NCBI GenBank assembly: GCA_000499405.2
Contig: HG738137.1
Span: 4,960,001-5,024,000, forward strand
Source of the DNA: Onchocerca volvulus
Taxonomy: Eukaryota > Nematoda > Chromadorea > Rhabditida > Onchocercidae
Reading direction: 5' to 3'
DNA length: 64,000 nucleotides
Shown here: piece after piece, positions 41,851-55,000 of the stretch
How the letters are laid out: each line of letters begins with the position of its first letter
Position numbering within the stretch: the stretch's first letter is position 1
Notes under the pieces: model-generated
Databases searched by the model: none
The model's input: the letters and a program-made list of their open reading frames with translations, nothing else
What the model was told of the DNA's origin: nothing
Program-made: the position numbers and the translations under genes

Positions 41851-44675
41851 TTAAGTATGTAAATCTTGAAAATAAGCATTATATGCGGCCCGATTGTTGA
41901 GTTGACTTTGTAGAAGAGACTGTTCGATGACGCTGATTTGAACATTCATTGTCAGGATTTCTGATTCCATCTTTTGCAAAGCTTGTTTCAACCTCAGCAT
42001 CGGAGCTGCAATTATTCCATTAACCAGGAGGGAAAAATTATTCTATAAACCAGGAGGAAGTGTCTTTTTTAAATCAGACAGAAAATAGAGATTCCAAATA
42101 TTTCTTAACACTTATCAATTTAGATATTAATTAACTGAATTCAGCATTAGTGTGATATGTGCGGTCAGTATTTATTTTTCTGCCCGCAAATGATAATACC
42201 TTCACTTGAAGCTTCAAGGAATACATTCCATGATGCTTCGATGCTATTAATCCACTGTGATTTGTGCACCGCGATGAATGTCAAGTGTCCAGGTCATAGT
42301 TCATCAGAAATATCCACGGAATAACGGAGACAAAACAGAAATCACTAAAAGCGAAATTTTGATTAAGGACAAATTAAATCACCTCCGTCACTGTTCCGCA
42401 GACTTTTCTCCTCAATTTGTTGCTTAATTTGTTCCAGTTCATCACTGACATGTTGTAACTTTTGAGTGCGCTCCGAAATACCACCGCTGATTTCCCTGTT
42501 CAGTAAACAAGCTTTCGTATATTTGTGATAAGATTACGGAATTGAAAGAGATATAAATATTACCTGTATTTATCTTTCACTTCAGTTATTCTCTCTTTAG
42601 CAAGACAAAACTTTGTTAGCACAGGTTCCAGTTGATTGTTGAAATGCTTCTCCCTGCAAAGCAAGCTTTGGTGTAAATGGAAATGGGAAGAGAGGAAAGT
42701 ATCGAATTCATAGAAGTCATACGACATGTTTTGTGATGATGCACGGCAATTCTCACCTGTTCACAATTCGCTCCATTGTTTTATCAAGCTCATTAATAAT
42801 ACTCTTCAAACGTGGTTCCGTTGTGTTCAGCAACTCCGCCACTGCTTTCTGCAAGGACCGCATCCGTTCCAAATGCATTCTCCAGCTCTGAACATTTTTA
42901 TATATGCAAGTCAAAGAGTCCATTTTCTCCTTTTTTCGATTCAAATTTTTTTTTTTTTAAATTTCAATTATTTTTACTATTTGTTTTTATTGCTATTTCT
43001 TTTTTTTGTGAATAGATGGAATGTTTGTTTGAAAATTAAAACTAATTAGGATGTTTAAGATCAAACTTCTAGCTCACCTTTGAATCCTGCTCGAAAGTAA
43101 CTTTAAGATGTGGTGCTACTCGTTCAACTTCAAGTTTCCAAGAATCTACATCTGCATCACTGTGAAGGATACCATCTAAAGACTGCTGCTGAAATTCATA
43201 GTCAAATTTAATGCGATATATGAACGTTTAAAGGAAAGAAATGTCATGTCATGATAAATGCCATTATCAAGAATAAATTGAGTGAAATTTTTACATTTTT
43301 GCCACCGTTAATTCTTGAAGGCATTGCTTTCAGATCCATTACAATTTCATTATCATCATCGTCAGCAATATCGATCTGTTCATTCTCATCAAACTAAAAT
43401 TCCTTGCAATCATTTAGTAATTGATATCTATCTGAGCAACTTTGAACTTGACTCAAAACTCTTCAATTTATATAGAACGGAACTGAGGTAAATTTCAAAG
43501 AAGAGCAAATGAAATGTTAAACTGATAGCAAATGTGAATTTAAGTATGAAATACTGCATATTTCAATGAGAATACCGATTCTGCAATTTTTTTTTTACCT
43601 GTTCGATTGTAATTTCAGCTTGATCAACTTCCACCTCCGTCTCTTCGTCATTTTCAAGCACTGGATCAGCCCTATAGCTAACAATGTTCGATCTCAGAAA
43701 TAATCAGTCTTTTCTTTCAAATTAGGTTCAATTATTATTTGAAAGTTATAGAAACTTTTCCACATGAATCGACTAAACAAATAGATGAAATCAAAGGATT
43801 ACTTGATCCAAGAAAATTGCTCAGCAGCAAGTGCTAAATCAGCGAGTTTATCCAGCACATACAAACATTGCTCACCGGCTCCGGTTTTTAATTTATTTGG
43901 TGGAAAAGTAATAGAAATATTCTTGCTTCGTAATGCTTCCAGAATTCTCGAAATTGTCGCATTCGGATCATCAAACTGCAATAATGTCATCAAATCTTTT
44001 AGGTTGAAATTGTCGCGTTCGATTAAAATTGTCGCATTTATGCTTGAAATTGGCACAATACAGACATCAAATAAGAGCATCGATAATTATCTGAGAGTAA
44101 AAACCTCTTCTGGGAATGCGAATGACGGATCGATGGCCTTCTGAATGAGCCATGCAGATAATGTGATAAAGATGAAAAATTGCTCGCCAATATTTGTATT
44201 CTTCACAAAATATTCTCTGCAAATGAACCCAACTTAATTTTAAAATTTCAAGTTCCGAATAAGTAAACAAAATGTACTTCAATTGTTTTCTCTTTTAATG
44301 ATGTCAAGAAGTAAAATAATAAATTAAATAACGTTTCGTTTCTGGCTGCATTAAGAATGAATGCGGCATTAGGTGGATTTTAACTCTCATATTAGACAAA
44401 GTAATTTCCATAACAGAATAATAATGCATAGTTGAGTATATTGAAAAATTACATTTTTCTTACTAGTTAAATAAATTAAAGAGTAAGAAAAACTTTTACC
44501 TAGAGATAGTCCTATAGCTTGCAGCCAAATTTGCATAATCCTCTTCATAGTTTAGCAATTTAAGCTTGTCACTTAGCTCATCATTAAGGACATACAAATC
44601 ATATTGTTGAGCAGGACTTTGATCTTTCCCTTCTTCTCCATCTTCCTTTTCATCTCCATCTTTTTTTTCCTCCAT
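41851..44675 (-). CDS. che-13: IFT57 (HIPPI/CHE-13), intraflagellar transport IFT-B subunit, 10 exons
   Basis: IFT57 is a coiled-coil subunit of the IFT-B train that builds cilia; in nematodes this means sensory neurons. Exons: 44500-44675, 44105-44216, 43803-43975, 43599-43671, 43295-43393, 43078-43188, 42757-42887, 42564-42653, 42383-42495 and 41851-42005. All are in phase, giving 410 aa (human 429). The N-terminal globular part has DKLKLLNYEEDYA and the diagnostic DDPNATISRILEALRS (about 98-113) followed by FPPNKLKTGAGEQCLYVLDKL. An acidic linker follows (exons 4-5), then WKLEVERVAPHLKV, then coiled coil to the end (EISGGISERTQKLQHVSDEL). An X-box-like motif lies about 300 bp upstream of the start codon. 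Confidence 0.95.
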
Positions 44676-47141
44676 TTATTGCAGGTAGGAAAGCTATAAA
44701 TTAATTGGAAATTAACGAACAAAATTTATGCATAGACTATTTTCTGATGCATAAAAACGAGAATGAGTGATTTGAATGGGAGAGTTTATCGACTGATTGA
44801 TGAGGCTTCGCAAAAATAATTTCCCGAAAAATTGATAAGCTTACAAATGATTATTCAGTGAATAAAGAGGTAGGTGAAGTGATGATTAAACAATGAATAC
44901 TAATTGTCGTTAGAAAGGATAGGACGTGAACCGAAATTTGGGATAGCAGTGGAAATGATCGATACCTTTGATTCCATAGCAACCATTGGTAAGTTTGTTG
45001 GTCATGGTTTAAGAATAATGTTTATGGATATGTCTTGATGTGTTACATAAACTGGGAATGAAGAATTGCAGCACAATTTAGACAGCAATTATTCAATTTA
45101 AATATGGCATGCGAAATTCAATACATAAAAGTTTTAGCAAATCCTTTCCTCGCCCAATTTCTCTTTTGCACATCAAAAAATGAAATTTTCTGAAGATGAA
45201 GAATGGTGATGCATTATCACTTCTACTTTTATTTCAGCAGATAAGAAGTGATAATTCGTTCTTCTGCGCAGTTTCTGATCAATTTTTTAAAGTTTTCTAC
45301 TTAAAACTGAATGTTTATAACGGAAATTACATACTATTTCTTGATAATTCTTTTATTAAAATGTGCTGTCAATCACTTCATTCTTGCGGCTTACTTATGT
45401 TAATAGTTATTTTTGCGATTAAAAATTGAAAAGAAAAAAAATCAAAATTTAAATTTTAAGAAATCAAAGGTTAAGTTAATTCGAAAGTTAAAATTTTTTT
45501 AAAAAAACCTAAAAATTATCAAACCAAAATTACAGCTTAAGCAGAACTTTTAATGAAATCTTTTTCAACTTGTTCCGAATACATAAGAAAATATTTACAA
45601 CCAAAATTAAATTTTTTATTAATAATATTTAAGAATGAATTTCTCGAATGAATGAGCAAAACCATGCATTTTATTGAAAGATCATTCTCGCAGAAACACT
45701 TTTAATTCTGGGATTCCCGGCATGAAAGTTTTTTCTCATCATCTGCAATAGTTTTTATTTGATTTTAAGATAGCTTCACAAATTACGGAATAATTCTGCA
45801 AGCTTTTTAGGAAAAGATTATGCCTGCACTATATTACATGTTTTCGTTAGCACTATAAATTAAAAAAAAAAAACTAATTAATTAATTTGTTAAACAATTT
45901 AATACTAATAATTTTATCAGTATAAGAATAAAAAATTAAAAGAATGGAGAGAAAAACGAAACTTAAATAAAAAGGTTAAAATGAAAAGATTTTAATAAAA
46001 TTTACTGTTGAAGAAATTAACTACCAAGCCAAGAAGGACTACGACAGTTGAAACGATTTGAAATGTAACCGATATTTATCTAATGATTGAAGATTTATTG
46101 ATTTTTTTCTTAAAGTTGGAAAATAGGATTTCAGGAAAACTTGTTCTCTATCATTTTTTTGGACATTTTTTTATATAAGCTCACTGAAAAAAACCAGAAT
46201 ATTTTCCACTAGAGGTTTTATAAAGGCTAGATTTGGTTAAAAAGGATTAAAGTTATAAGTTTCTCTTGCACAAATAGCTATTCCTTCTCATCATAAATAA
46301 AACTCTTTGCATATCCTAATTTAATTAACTGTTAACACTGAAGTTAGCACTTGCAAAATGGCAAAACTTTTCTGCTTGAAATTGTGTAAAACAAAGTTTG
46401 AATTCACAGAAATTTTTTTTTACGATAGAAATGAAATAATATGATAATTCGTGCTAAATTATCAGAATAATTTGTACCAATGATTCAAAATGTGTTCATT
46501 TAAAAACACGCATGATACCAAATCATTTACTACGGTATATATTCGTATAGAATTCAAAAAGCAAAATTTTATTTTATTAAACAATTTTAAAGCTGTACAG
46601 GGTTATTATTCAGCAATAGAAATAACTTAAAATATTACCCGCAAATTCTAGAATCGATCTTGATTCATTCTACAAAAATAATAATTCCATCGATTTAAAT
46701 ATACTTTCTTACAACTTCCTCAACTTCTTAAGTAAGGAAAATTATCATATACAGTATAATAACATAACTTGATGTTTAAGAATGTAACTCAAAAAATTGC
46801 TATTTTAATAAGCAATAACTAAGCTCTCTTGTGATTTCACGACAAATATATATAACAAAAGAAAAAGGATCGCATAAATCACATTTAGATACTGAATTCT
46901 ATATATGAGTGTAATTCAGAAAAAATAAAAATCATCACTAAACGGTAAATATGAAATGCTGATGATTATTGTTCAGTACAAGTTCTTAACCAAAAGAATT
47001 GCTAAACTGTTCATCGAAAACGATTAGCTACGATTTCTGCAATCTCTAATATTATATTCTTACTATATTCAGTATTATTCCGAGAACTGAACTTCTGCTG
47101 AACCCTTTTTCAACTTGAGTGCTCATATTCAGTACGAATTT
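44676..47141. other. Intergenic between IFT57 and MADF genes
   Basis: 2.5 kb of very AT-rich DNA. Apart from the X-box-like site at 44970-44983 and presumed IFT57 5' leader, nothing is supported. The 77-codon plus frame at 45196-45429 is likely chance. Confidence 0.5.
44970..44983 (-). promoter_or_regulatory. X-box-like RFX/DAF-19 site upstream of IFT57
   Basis: Read on the minus strand the site is GTTGCTATGGAATC, matching 13 of 14 positions of the RFX X-box consensus RYYNYYATRRNRAC. The single difference is T for A at position 13. It lies about 295 bp upstream of the IFT57 start codon, in the transcribed orientation. In C. elegans, ciliary genes including IFT genes are controlled by DAF-19 through such sites, usually within about 250 bp of the start. 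Confidence 0.6.
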
Positions 47142-50100
47142 TCATGACTGCTCTGTTCTTCGATGACGTACTAATTGCTTGATCTCGGCTTCATATATCA
47201 AATCTGAGATCTGTTTTTTGAGAGTAAGTGCCGAAAGTGGTGATGTCAAACAAAGCCGACGTAATGCACTTGATACACTTCGACCTGGAATTTTTTCAAT
47301 TTAAGACAAATCTGCAGTATAAATTTAGAATTTTCGTAGAAGAAACTAGTCGTCACAATAAAAATCTGCTGTGTGGTACTATAGAATTTACAGAACGTAC
47401 CAAACCAAGCGCATTCATCATCTGGCTCCTGTATGTTTTGCAAGTCCTCATTGCCCGCTTCCGATGCCTTCCTTTTCATTGCTTTTTTCTGAAGATCAGC
47501 CAGAGCACTTGCACAAGGATGTATTTCTGGATTAATTGGTGAAGGTGATCTCAATTTATTCGAGTCAAATCCGAGATGTTGCGATAACGGCGAGTGAGAT
47601 GCTATACCCTGCGACAAATGGCTATTACTGACTGAACATATCAATCTTTTTAGAAGTAAAACGAATGCCGGAACATGCAAAAATATTGGCAGGAGAGTGA
47701 ATTATCAGCGGACAATCCAATTTGTTCAAAAAATTTGAAAAACTTAAAAAAACCATTTATATTTATTTTTTTTTATATTGTATAAATACATCAGACAGAA
47801 CATCTTTTTAGTTTTGGAACAAAAAGAGAAATCCTTTCTGGGGAATAAAAATTTTCTACCTTACATCATTATATAACAACAACAATCAACAATGAATAAT
47901 CCAACTTATTCAACAAATTGGAAAAAATTTTTAAAAGAAAAAAACAAATTAAAACATACCTCCAGATAATTGATGTTGGGTGGAACAAATTGAGCTATAT
48001 GCATTTCAATTGTAGGCGTTGCAGTCGACGTAACTTGAATATCGGGTATAAAAGTGTTTATATTATTGAGAGTGTTTTTATTACAACTACTGTTGCTATT
48101 ACTGTTTGCAGAAGGAATGGGAAGAGAAGTTGATGCAACGGATGGAAGCTCCGTCACATTTAATAGCTGTCCACTGTAAAAGCATATTATAAGATGATAA
48201 ACGACAAATATTCAAAAATCAAAAACCGTTCGACAAATTCCGTTGTAATCTTATCCTAAAAGTTAAACCAGAAAAATATCCAAAGGTATACTTCTTCAAA
48301 TGAATTATTGAATGAAAAGTAATGTAGAATATGTTGACATATTCAACTAACTTTCAAAAGTTTCGAAACAAAAATCAGTAGGCTAATTTTACTCTCATTT
48401 TATGATATCATTAGACAAGGAAATTTTATGATTTCAGTATTCTTTTGATAGCACAATTAACTGATACAATAATTTGAATAAAAAAAAAAAAAAACCATAC
48501 TCTATACTGTTATTGCTGTCATCAGACATTTGTTTTTCAACAAGCGAGCTGATCAATTTCTCCAGTGTATTAGGCGTGTTTTCTACCAAAATTGTGCTGC
48601 AATATGAATTTCTTCATTTTTTCAAACTTTTTGCAATTCAGCAAACTGTCGAAATATTTCAAGTGTGCCTTTTCTTTTCTTTGTCTTTAAAATCCATTTA
48701 CTTCAAAATTTTCATTCCTTGAAAAGAATAGTTCACACAGTATTGAATTGAGTTACCTATTCAATGCAGATGATCGATTTCGATCTGGACCAAAATTATT
48801 TTTAACGAATTGCATTTTGCTCCAGAAACGCCACGTTGGTTCCACATCTTCATAACCTGCACTAGCTTCTGCCTGGCGCCTTTTAAGTTTTCTTTTGAAT
48901 GTGTCTTTTAAATTTTTCCATTGTGTACGAACATCTTCTTCTAAAAAGGATGATAGATTAGAAAAGAAACCATTAAAAATGAAAGAATCGTTTAATATAA
49001 AGAGACTTTTGCAATAGGAAACTGCAGTAATCTATACATCTCAGCATTTTGCACCCAAGTTAGCACTAAATTGGAATCACTACGTATAGCAACCATTCTT
49101 GATATTCATACAAATATTTATATGCATAAAATATTTTAAAAAGGTTCGAATCTATCAATAATCAAGAAAGTTTTTGAGAAATGAATTTACAAATAAAAGA
49201 AAAAGCAGAGTGCGGAGGACCTGTGTATAGGCCGGCTGTTACTAAACCGGAAGCATTAAGTGCACCTGCGACTTCTGCAAACAATTCTTTCTTCCTTTCT
49301 GATGTCGCATAGCGCTCCTATAAGTCAATTCGTTCATTAAACAACACAAGAAAAAGTTGCTCACTAATAAACTGATAAATTGTGATTGCTGGAAGAAAAT
49401 TTTCGGAAATATTATGGTTGAGAAATTTTTTCAAGGTCCAAAGAAATATCATAAGTTGTGGAATAGACAATGCGGATTTCACAGAATATTTATTACGTAT
49501 TCCAGCTAATCGATAGCAGTGTTATATAATTTAACTGAAATTAAAAAATAAAAAAGTAGACATAGTGCATATTTAAATGCAGTAGTCTTTAGAAAATACT
49601 AAGCTTTTACAGCATAAAAGAGTAGAAAAAAATTTTTTAAAACCGAACGAAACAAATAGAGCATATTCAAAGACAGAAATCAATCTATGTTTATTTTATA
49701 TTCAACAATCCTTTCTTTCAGTCGATATGACTGTTCAAATTGAATACTGCTATTAACTTATTTAACCATTAATATTTATAGGAATATAAAATATTCATTG
49801 TTGAGACTTATTATCTAAGACAAAAAAAAAAATAAAAAAATAAAAAAATAATCACCAGAGAAAAAAGTTGTGAACTTTCGGACCACGGGGAAGAAAATAA
49901 TCAAAATGAACAGAATAGATAAGAAGATAATCAAAATGAACAGAACAGACAAGAAGAACCGGACAAATACATGCAAATTTTTTTTTCACTCATTTTATCT
50001 TTCCTTATGGTCAGAGTGGAACATAACTGAAATAGAATGATAAAGAAGAAAATATTAGAAAATTGAACCTTTTTATATTCCCAAACTTCGCGGCGTTTTC

Positions 50101-50152
50101 GTACTTCCTCAATTAGAATGAGGCGAGAGTCGTCATTCCACATTTTCACCAT
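47142..50152 (-). CDS. MADF-domain (Myb/SANT-like) putative DNA-binding protein with BESS-like end, 7 exons
   Basis: MADF proteins bind DNA through a Myb/SANT-like domain, and many carry a C-terminal BESS motif for protein contacts. Exons 50069-50152, 49221-49317, 48757-48940, 48501-48596, 47960-48173, 47401-47608 and 47142-47284 join in phase to 341 aa. The MADF domain covers about 8-110: SRLILIEEVRKRREVWEYKK, then ERYATSERKKELFAEVAG, then EEDVRTQWKNLKDTFKRKLK. The middle is Ser/Thr/Asn-rich. The last exon (WFGRSVSSALRRL..LKKQISDLIYEAEI) looks BESS-like. The start codon sits 5 nt after a TTTCAG, a probable spliced-leader acceptor. Exon 6 has two possible acceptors; the one giving G-I-A-S at 47608 keeps phase. 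The specific family member is not identified. Confidence 0.85.
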
Positions 50153-52052
50153 TTGATCTGAAAACTAACTCAATTAAATTAATACCTACTAGCAATGTAA
50201 CTTGTTAGGTTTAAACTTGAACATATTTAAATTACTATTCAATTGATAACGTTCGGATCTCATAACAAGGCTGATACAATGTCAATCTGCAGCAGAAATA
50301 ATAATCCAGATATTTGGGTGTTGAACCAATCAGAATTCCTTATTAAAAGGAGGAAATCGCTGCTTAGAGAAGAGCCAAAAATGAAGGTACAGCAGCGACC
50401 AAAATGATACATAAAGTAAAGGCTAGAAGTTAAAGAAAAGTGAGATGAGATCTGTCTACCATTCATTCTTTCGTATCTGCCTATCAAGTGATTTCAAGAA
50501 AGAGCGAACCAAGCGAAAATATAGAGTTCGACGACGAGGGCTAGGAGAAGACGAAAGCATAGGATGATGCTGTTACTATTACTGCCACAGCTGTTGCTGC
50601 GTCAAGCGCCAGCGACTAGCGGTGTTGCAGCGACGAATTTAAATGAATCGATATAACAACAACAAATGGCAGCGACGATGATGACGACGATAACGGCGAC
50701 ACGACCTAATACGCCGAGAAGTGCAATCTGTACTAATGCCAGCTGTCATACCGTACATTCATCATTGCTGCGTGTCGTCTATCTCGTTGTAAGTTCGATG
50801 TGTTGTTCTTCCATGAAATCGGATTTCAGGGCTCAAATGCTTAAATCAAAATTCAAAATCCTTAAATCAAATTCCCTTCCTTCTCATTAACCTATTTTGT
50901 AATCTGCCTTTTTCATTTTTCTAAGCATACTGACAAGCATATAACTGATTTAATGCGAATCCAGACCTACTGGTACAAATTTTTCTCGTCAAAGAACTCT
51001 TTATAGATTGGCCATATGCAACATCAGTTATATGGATATCGAAATTATGACCTCAAACATAAATAATCGCATCAAATTACCAACTAAAACCATGACGAAA
51101 TGAGAATGGAGAAATGCGGAGTGTTTTATCGAATTAAAAGTTAAAAGTCCCAAAGATTCGAAAAATTATTCCTTCCCATAAATTAGGTCCCATTTAAGTC
51201 TGCCTTTTGACATGGTACTTTTAGGAGATCGACTTTTATCAATTTCTTTATTCAATTCAAAAGAAAATTCAGAATGAAAAACAAAAGCTTCAATAAAACC
51301 TTCTTTAGAAGCATTACCTACAGTTTAATGTAAACTCTAAAAGTATCTGATATTTGAATAAACATAAAGATTAATCAAATTTCGATATTTAAATAATTCT
51401 GGATTCATAAAGTTAATTCTATACAGATCCAAGCATTGAACATAAGTTTATCAGATCGACTTCAACTTCATCTACATATAATAAAATTATAAAGAGAAAT
51501 ACAACTTACGAACTTTTATTTCTAAAAACTCATGCACGGAAAATATTTGAGGTTAGGAAATTTAAATTAAAGAAGCCGAAGATTTGAAAATATATCTACA
51601 TCAAGCTGTACAATAAAATTTCGAGTTATAAATTCGTGGTCTGAACTTTGAATTAAGCAGAATTCATGGATGTCTATATTCAAAAATAAGTAAAACTGAA
51701 ACAAAGAAACATTAAAAGCAAGAAGAAAATGCCATATAAAACAAACTAATAAGTCAATTCAAAACTATATTAAGATTACTGGAATTTTCAATTTTGTGAA
51801 GAAAAAAAAAAAATTTCAATAGCAGAAGATAAAGAGATGAACAGGAGACAAACAAGATTTTTATAATTATTCAGAGTGAAAAACTGATTTTGCATTCGCA
51901 TATTGAATCTGAAAAAATAAAGTACAAAAAAAATTCGTCCTTAATTTAAGAAAATCTTGGGGAAAAAAAATTAAATTTCTGAATTCATAACATTTACAGC
52001 AAGGAACCTTTTGCGAAAATGCGACCTTTTTTTTCAAATATTTCAGAAAATC
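50153..52052. other. Intergenic; upstream region of the MADF gene
   Basis: 1.9 kb without a supported gene. At 50520-50720 the sequence becomes locally GC-richer with many CGA/GACGA-type trinucleotides, unlike its surroundings, 370-570 bp upstream of the MADF start codon; this may be promoter DNA. The 74-codon plus frame at 50666-50890 is a low-complexity Thr/Ala product of these repeats. Confidence 0.45.
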
Positions 52053-55000
52053 TCATAAGCTGTTGATAGTACCTAATAACGATTTTTCTGTGATGTATGT
52101 TGCTCGCTTATCAGTGTCTTTCCTGAGTTGCATAATTGTTCTCCATTCGGATTGAGGTGAGACAAATATAACAGCTCGATTCAATGATTCTGTTGTCTGA
52201 AATTTTGAAATTCTTCAGTTAATTTCGAAATTTCGTCGCATGTTTCTGAAAGAAAAGAAAAATCCAGAAGAAATAAATAAGACTAACTTTTCCATGACAA
52301 GATTTAATGAGATATAAAAGATGATTCGCTTCAGGTTCGCATTTAGAAGAAACATAAAAAGGTCCTAATGCAGAGAACAAATGAGCCATGTGACCACTGA
52401 GCCATGCTTTGTGAACAGTTTTCCACCGTGGAACAAAAAAATCAGTTCCTTTTAACCAGCCACCAATTTCTAATGAGCGGTAAGCCTAAAAAGAATAAGA
52501 GGACTTAAAGGACTTGAAACTTTTCTTGCTAAAAAATCACTGAAGTTACTGCAATCAGAAAAAGAATGGTAAAAGACAAAAATGAGAATCTGGGAAAATA
52601 GATTTGCTATTATCTGAAATTTCACTGTCATCAAAAGGTAAGCCTAAACCGGTAACTTGATAGCCAATGAATGAATTATTCTTAGAAACTAATTAATTTA
52701 CTGCAAAACTTGGGAGTTTATCTAAAAACTTATTTGTGACATTGTTTTGGCCCGCCCAATGTCCTTATCAAATCTCAAATTAAAAAACGATACCCATTCA
52801 ATTGTGACAATTGGTATGCCTTTGACTAGAGCTCGCATAACATTAACTGTGCGCATTCCCTCTTGGTCACTTACCACATAACGAGTACGGTCGTCAACAG
52901 CGCTTGCAATTTTCAGTACGCCCAATTTTTTAGTTATTGCAAACACTGTCTCTCTCTCACTATAAGAAAAATGTGAATTTTAGAAATCAATCTTTTGAAT
53001 TTGAGAAAAAAAAAGAAAAGAAGGAAAGAATGAAAAAATCTTAAAATTATGAACTTACATTTTATTGATTCCTGAAAGTACAATATTACCGGTTTTAACT
53101 CTTTTCTTTGCAACTTTCTTTTTTTTCACAAATTCATTCGAACTGGGGACATTTTGCAATTCGTTCAAGACTGATGAACGAGTTCGTACAACCACTGGTC
53201 GCGCTTTCGAAATTATTTCTAAATTTAAAATTTGAGGAAGTAATTAACAATAAAAATCTAGTTGAAATCTGCAAAAGTACACGACATGGACTAAGAAATC
53301 AGGAAAGAAATATTTTTCAGAAAGAATAAGTAACAAATCAATCCATTTCAATGTACGGTCTTTGGATGATATTCAAGAACAAAAATATAAATTATATTAA
53401 AAAAGAGAAAATGAGAACATACTTCTTGTCGAAAGCTTCTGACCATCTGAAATAATTCCAGAAAAGTTCTGATTCATCATTTTTTTATACAAGAACACCA
53501 TTTTCTCTGTATTTAGTTGTGCAGCATGCTCTGCTTTTATGGAACGATATCGTCTTTGTAAATACTATAATGTGAACTAATGAACTACTGGATATATTGA
53601 GAAATTTTTTCACCTCTTATTCAAAGTATATCTGGAAATGGCACATATGCACGTTATACGGCACAAACTTCTTTACATATTCTATGATATTATCAAGTAA
53701 GCATTTAATTAAAAGAGGTATTTTTCATAAATGTACAACAGCGATAGCACGAACACAAATTACAGAAATATCATCCTATCTCTTTGTACAACAAACTGTG
53801 ATTCATATTTCGCAACAAAATGATTCCTGTTATAAGCCTTCAACAAATCAACTTTGAAGAAAAATTTTTACAAGGTATTTTCAAAAAAAAGGAAAGGATT
53901 GTGCTAAGCATAAAACACTTACTCTGTGAAAACGAGTTGGTGTATAGTCTGCTAACTGTTCAGAATTCATTGCTGGCCGACCGCGCCTTTTAACTGGTTC
54001 ACTTTGCGTGATTTCCACCAAATTTACCTGCAACTGTCAATAGTAAAGTCACAAAAAGTTTATTTTCGAGCAATAAAATATGTAGAAAAATTGATCTTTC
54101 ATAAAAGTTAAATTTAATTTAAACTAACAACTTCAGCTGAAGTTGAGTTCTCCGTAGTAGGAGTTGTAAACTGGTGCTCAGATTCTCCATGAAACATCGA
54201 TATTCGCGATATTGTATGCCTCCTTTGCTTTCCATTGACTCGACAGTAACCTTAAATACAAAAAGAAAAGTTAAGACAAATTCAGTTCATAAACTACGAT
54301 TCACATAATGTATCTTTAAAATTCATGCATAACCAAAGAAGAAGACAGTTGTTTTGCAAAAAAAAGGAAAAAAAACAGTCCAAACTTGAAGCCTCCATTA
54401 AAATTTGCTATCAACAGCTAAAAGAGTAACATTATTATGGATACTTCAGTTGGAAATCTTATATTTGAAAATGAAGTCTGGTTCAAAAGGAAAATTTCCA
54501 ATCAACAGAATTTTCTTTAATTTCTTTTGTCCACTCCCGTCAGTTGATCATATCGCCTTACTTAAATTTCGCTCACGGAATAATGTTATGCTAAAAAAAC
54601 CACAAATCTTTAGTCTGCCGTTGCTTAGCTATCCCCATACTGATATTTCAGTGAATACTATCTTCAGAATGTTTTAATGACAAAGACATCTTACCAATTA
54701 CATTAGATGCACAGCATAAATAGTTCCCCAGTAACGAAATACAATTTAAAATGTCTAAAATTGCAATGATTAATTCTCAAGATTCCAATTCTTCAAATGA
54801 GAAATTAGTGCACTTATTTCTTACTACTACTTTGCTGCTTGCGAACAAGTCCATTCAGCTTTTTGATGCATTAAGACAAAATGAATATTAATGTACTTAC
54901 TCAGTTCATTCAGTCTTTTCCGTACACGATCCACAATTGGTGAAATTATCTCCACAACATCAATATTTTCATTATTTGCAGGTGATGCTATAACAAACAT

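Noticed and set aside
45196..45429. 77-codon plus frame upstream of IFT57
   Set aside because: Hydrophobic low-complexity composition typical of AT-rich noncoding DNA and no supporting signals.
50666..50890. 74-codon Thr/Ala-rich plus frame
   Set aside because: It is the translation of a GC-rich trinucleotide repeat island, not a recognisable protein.
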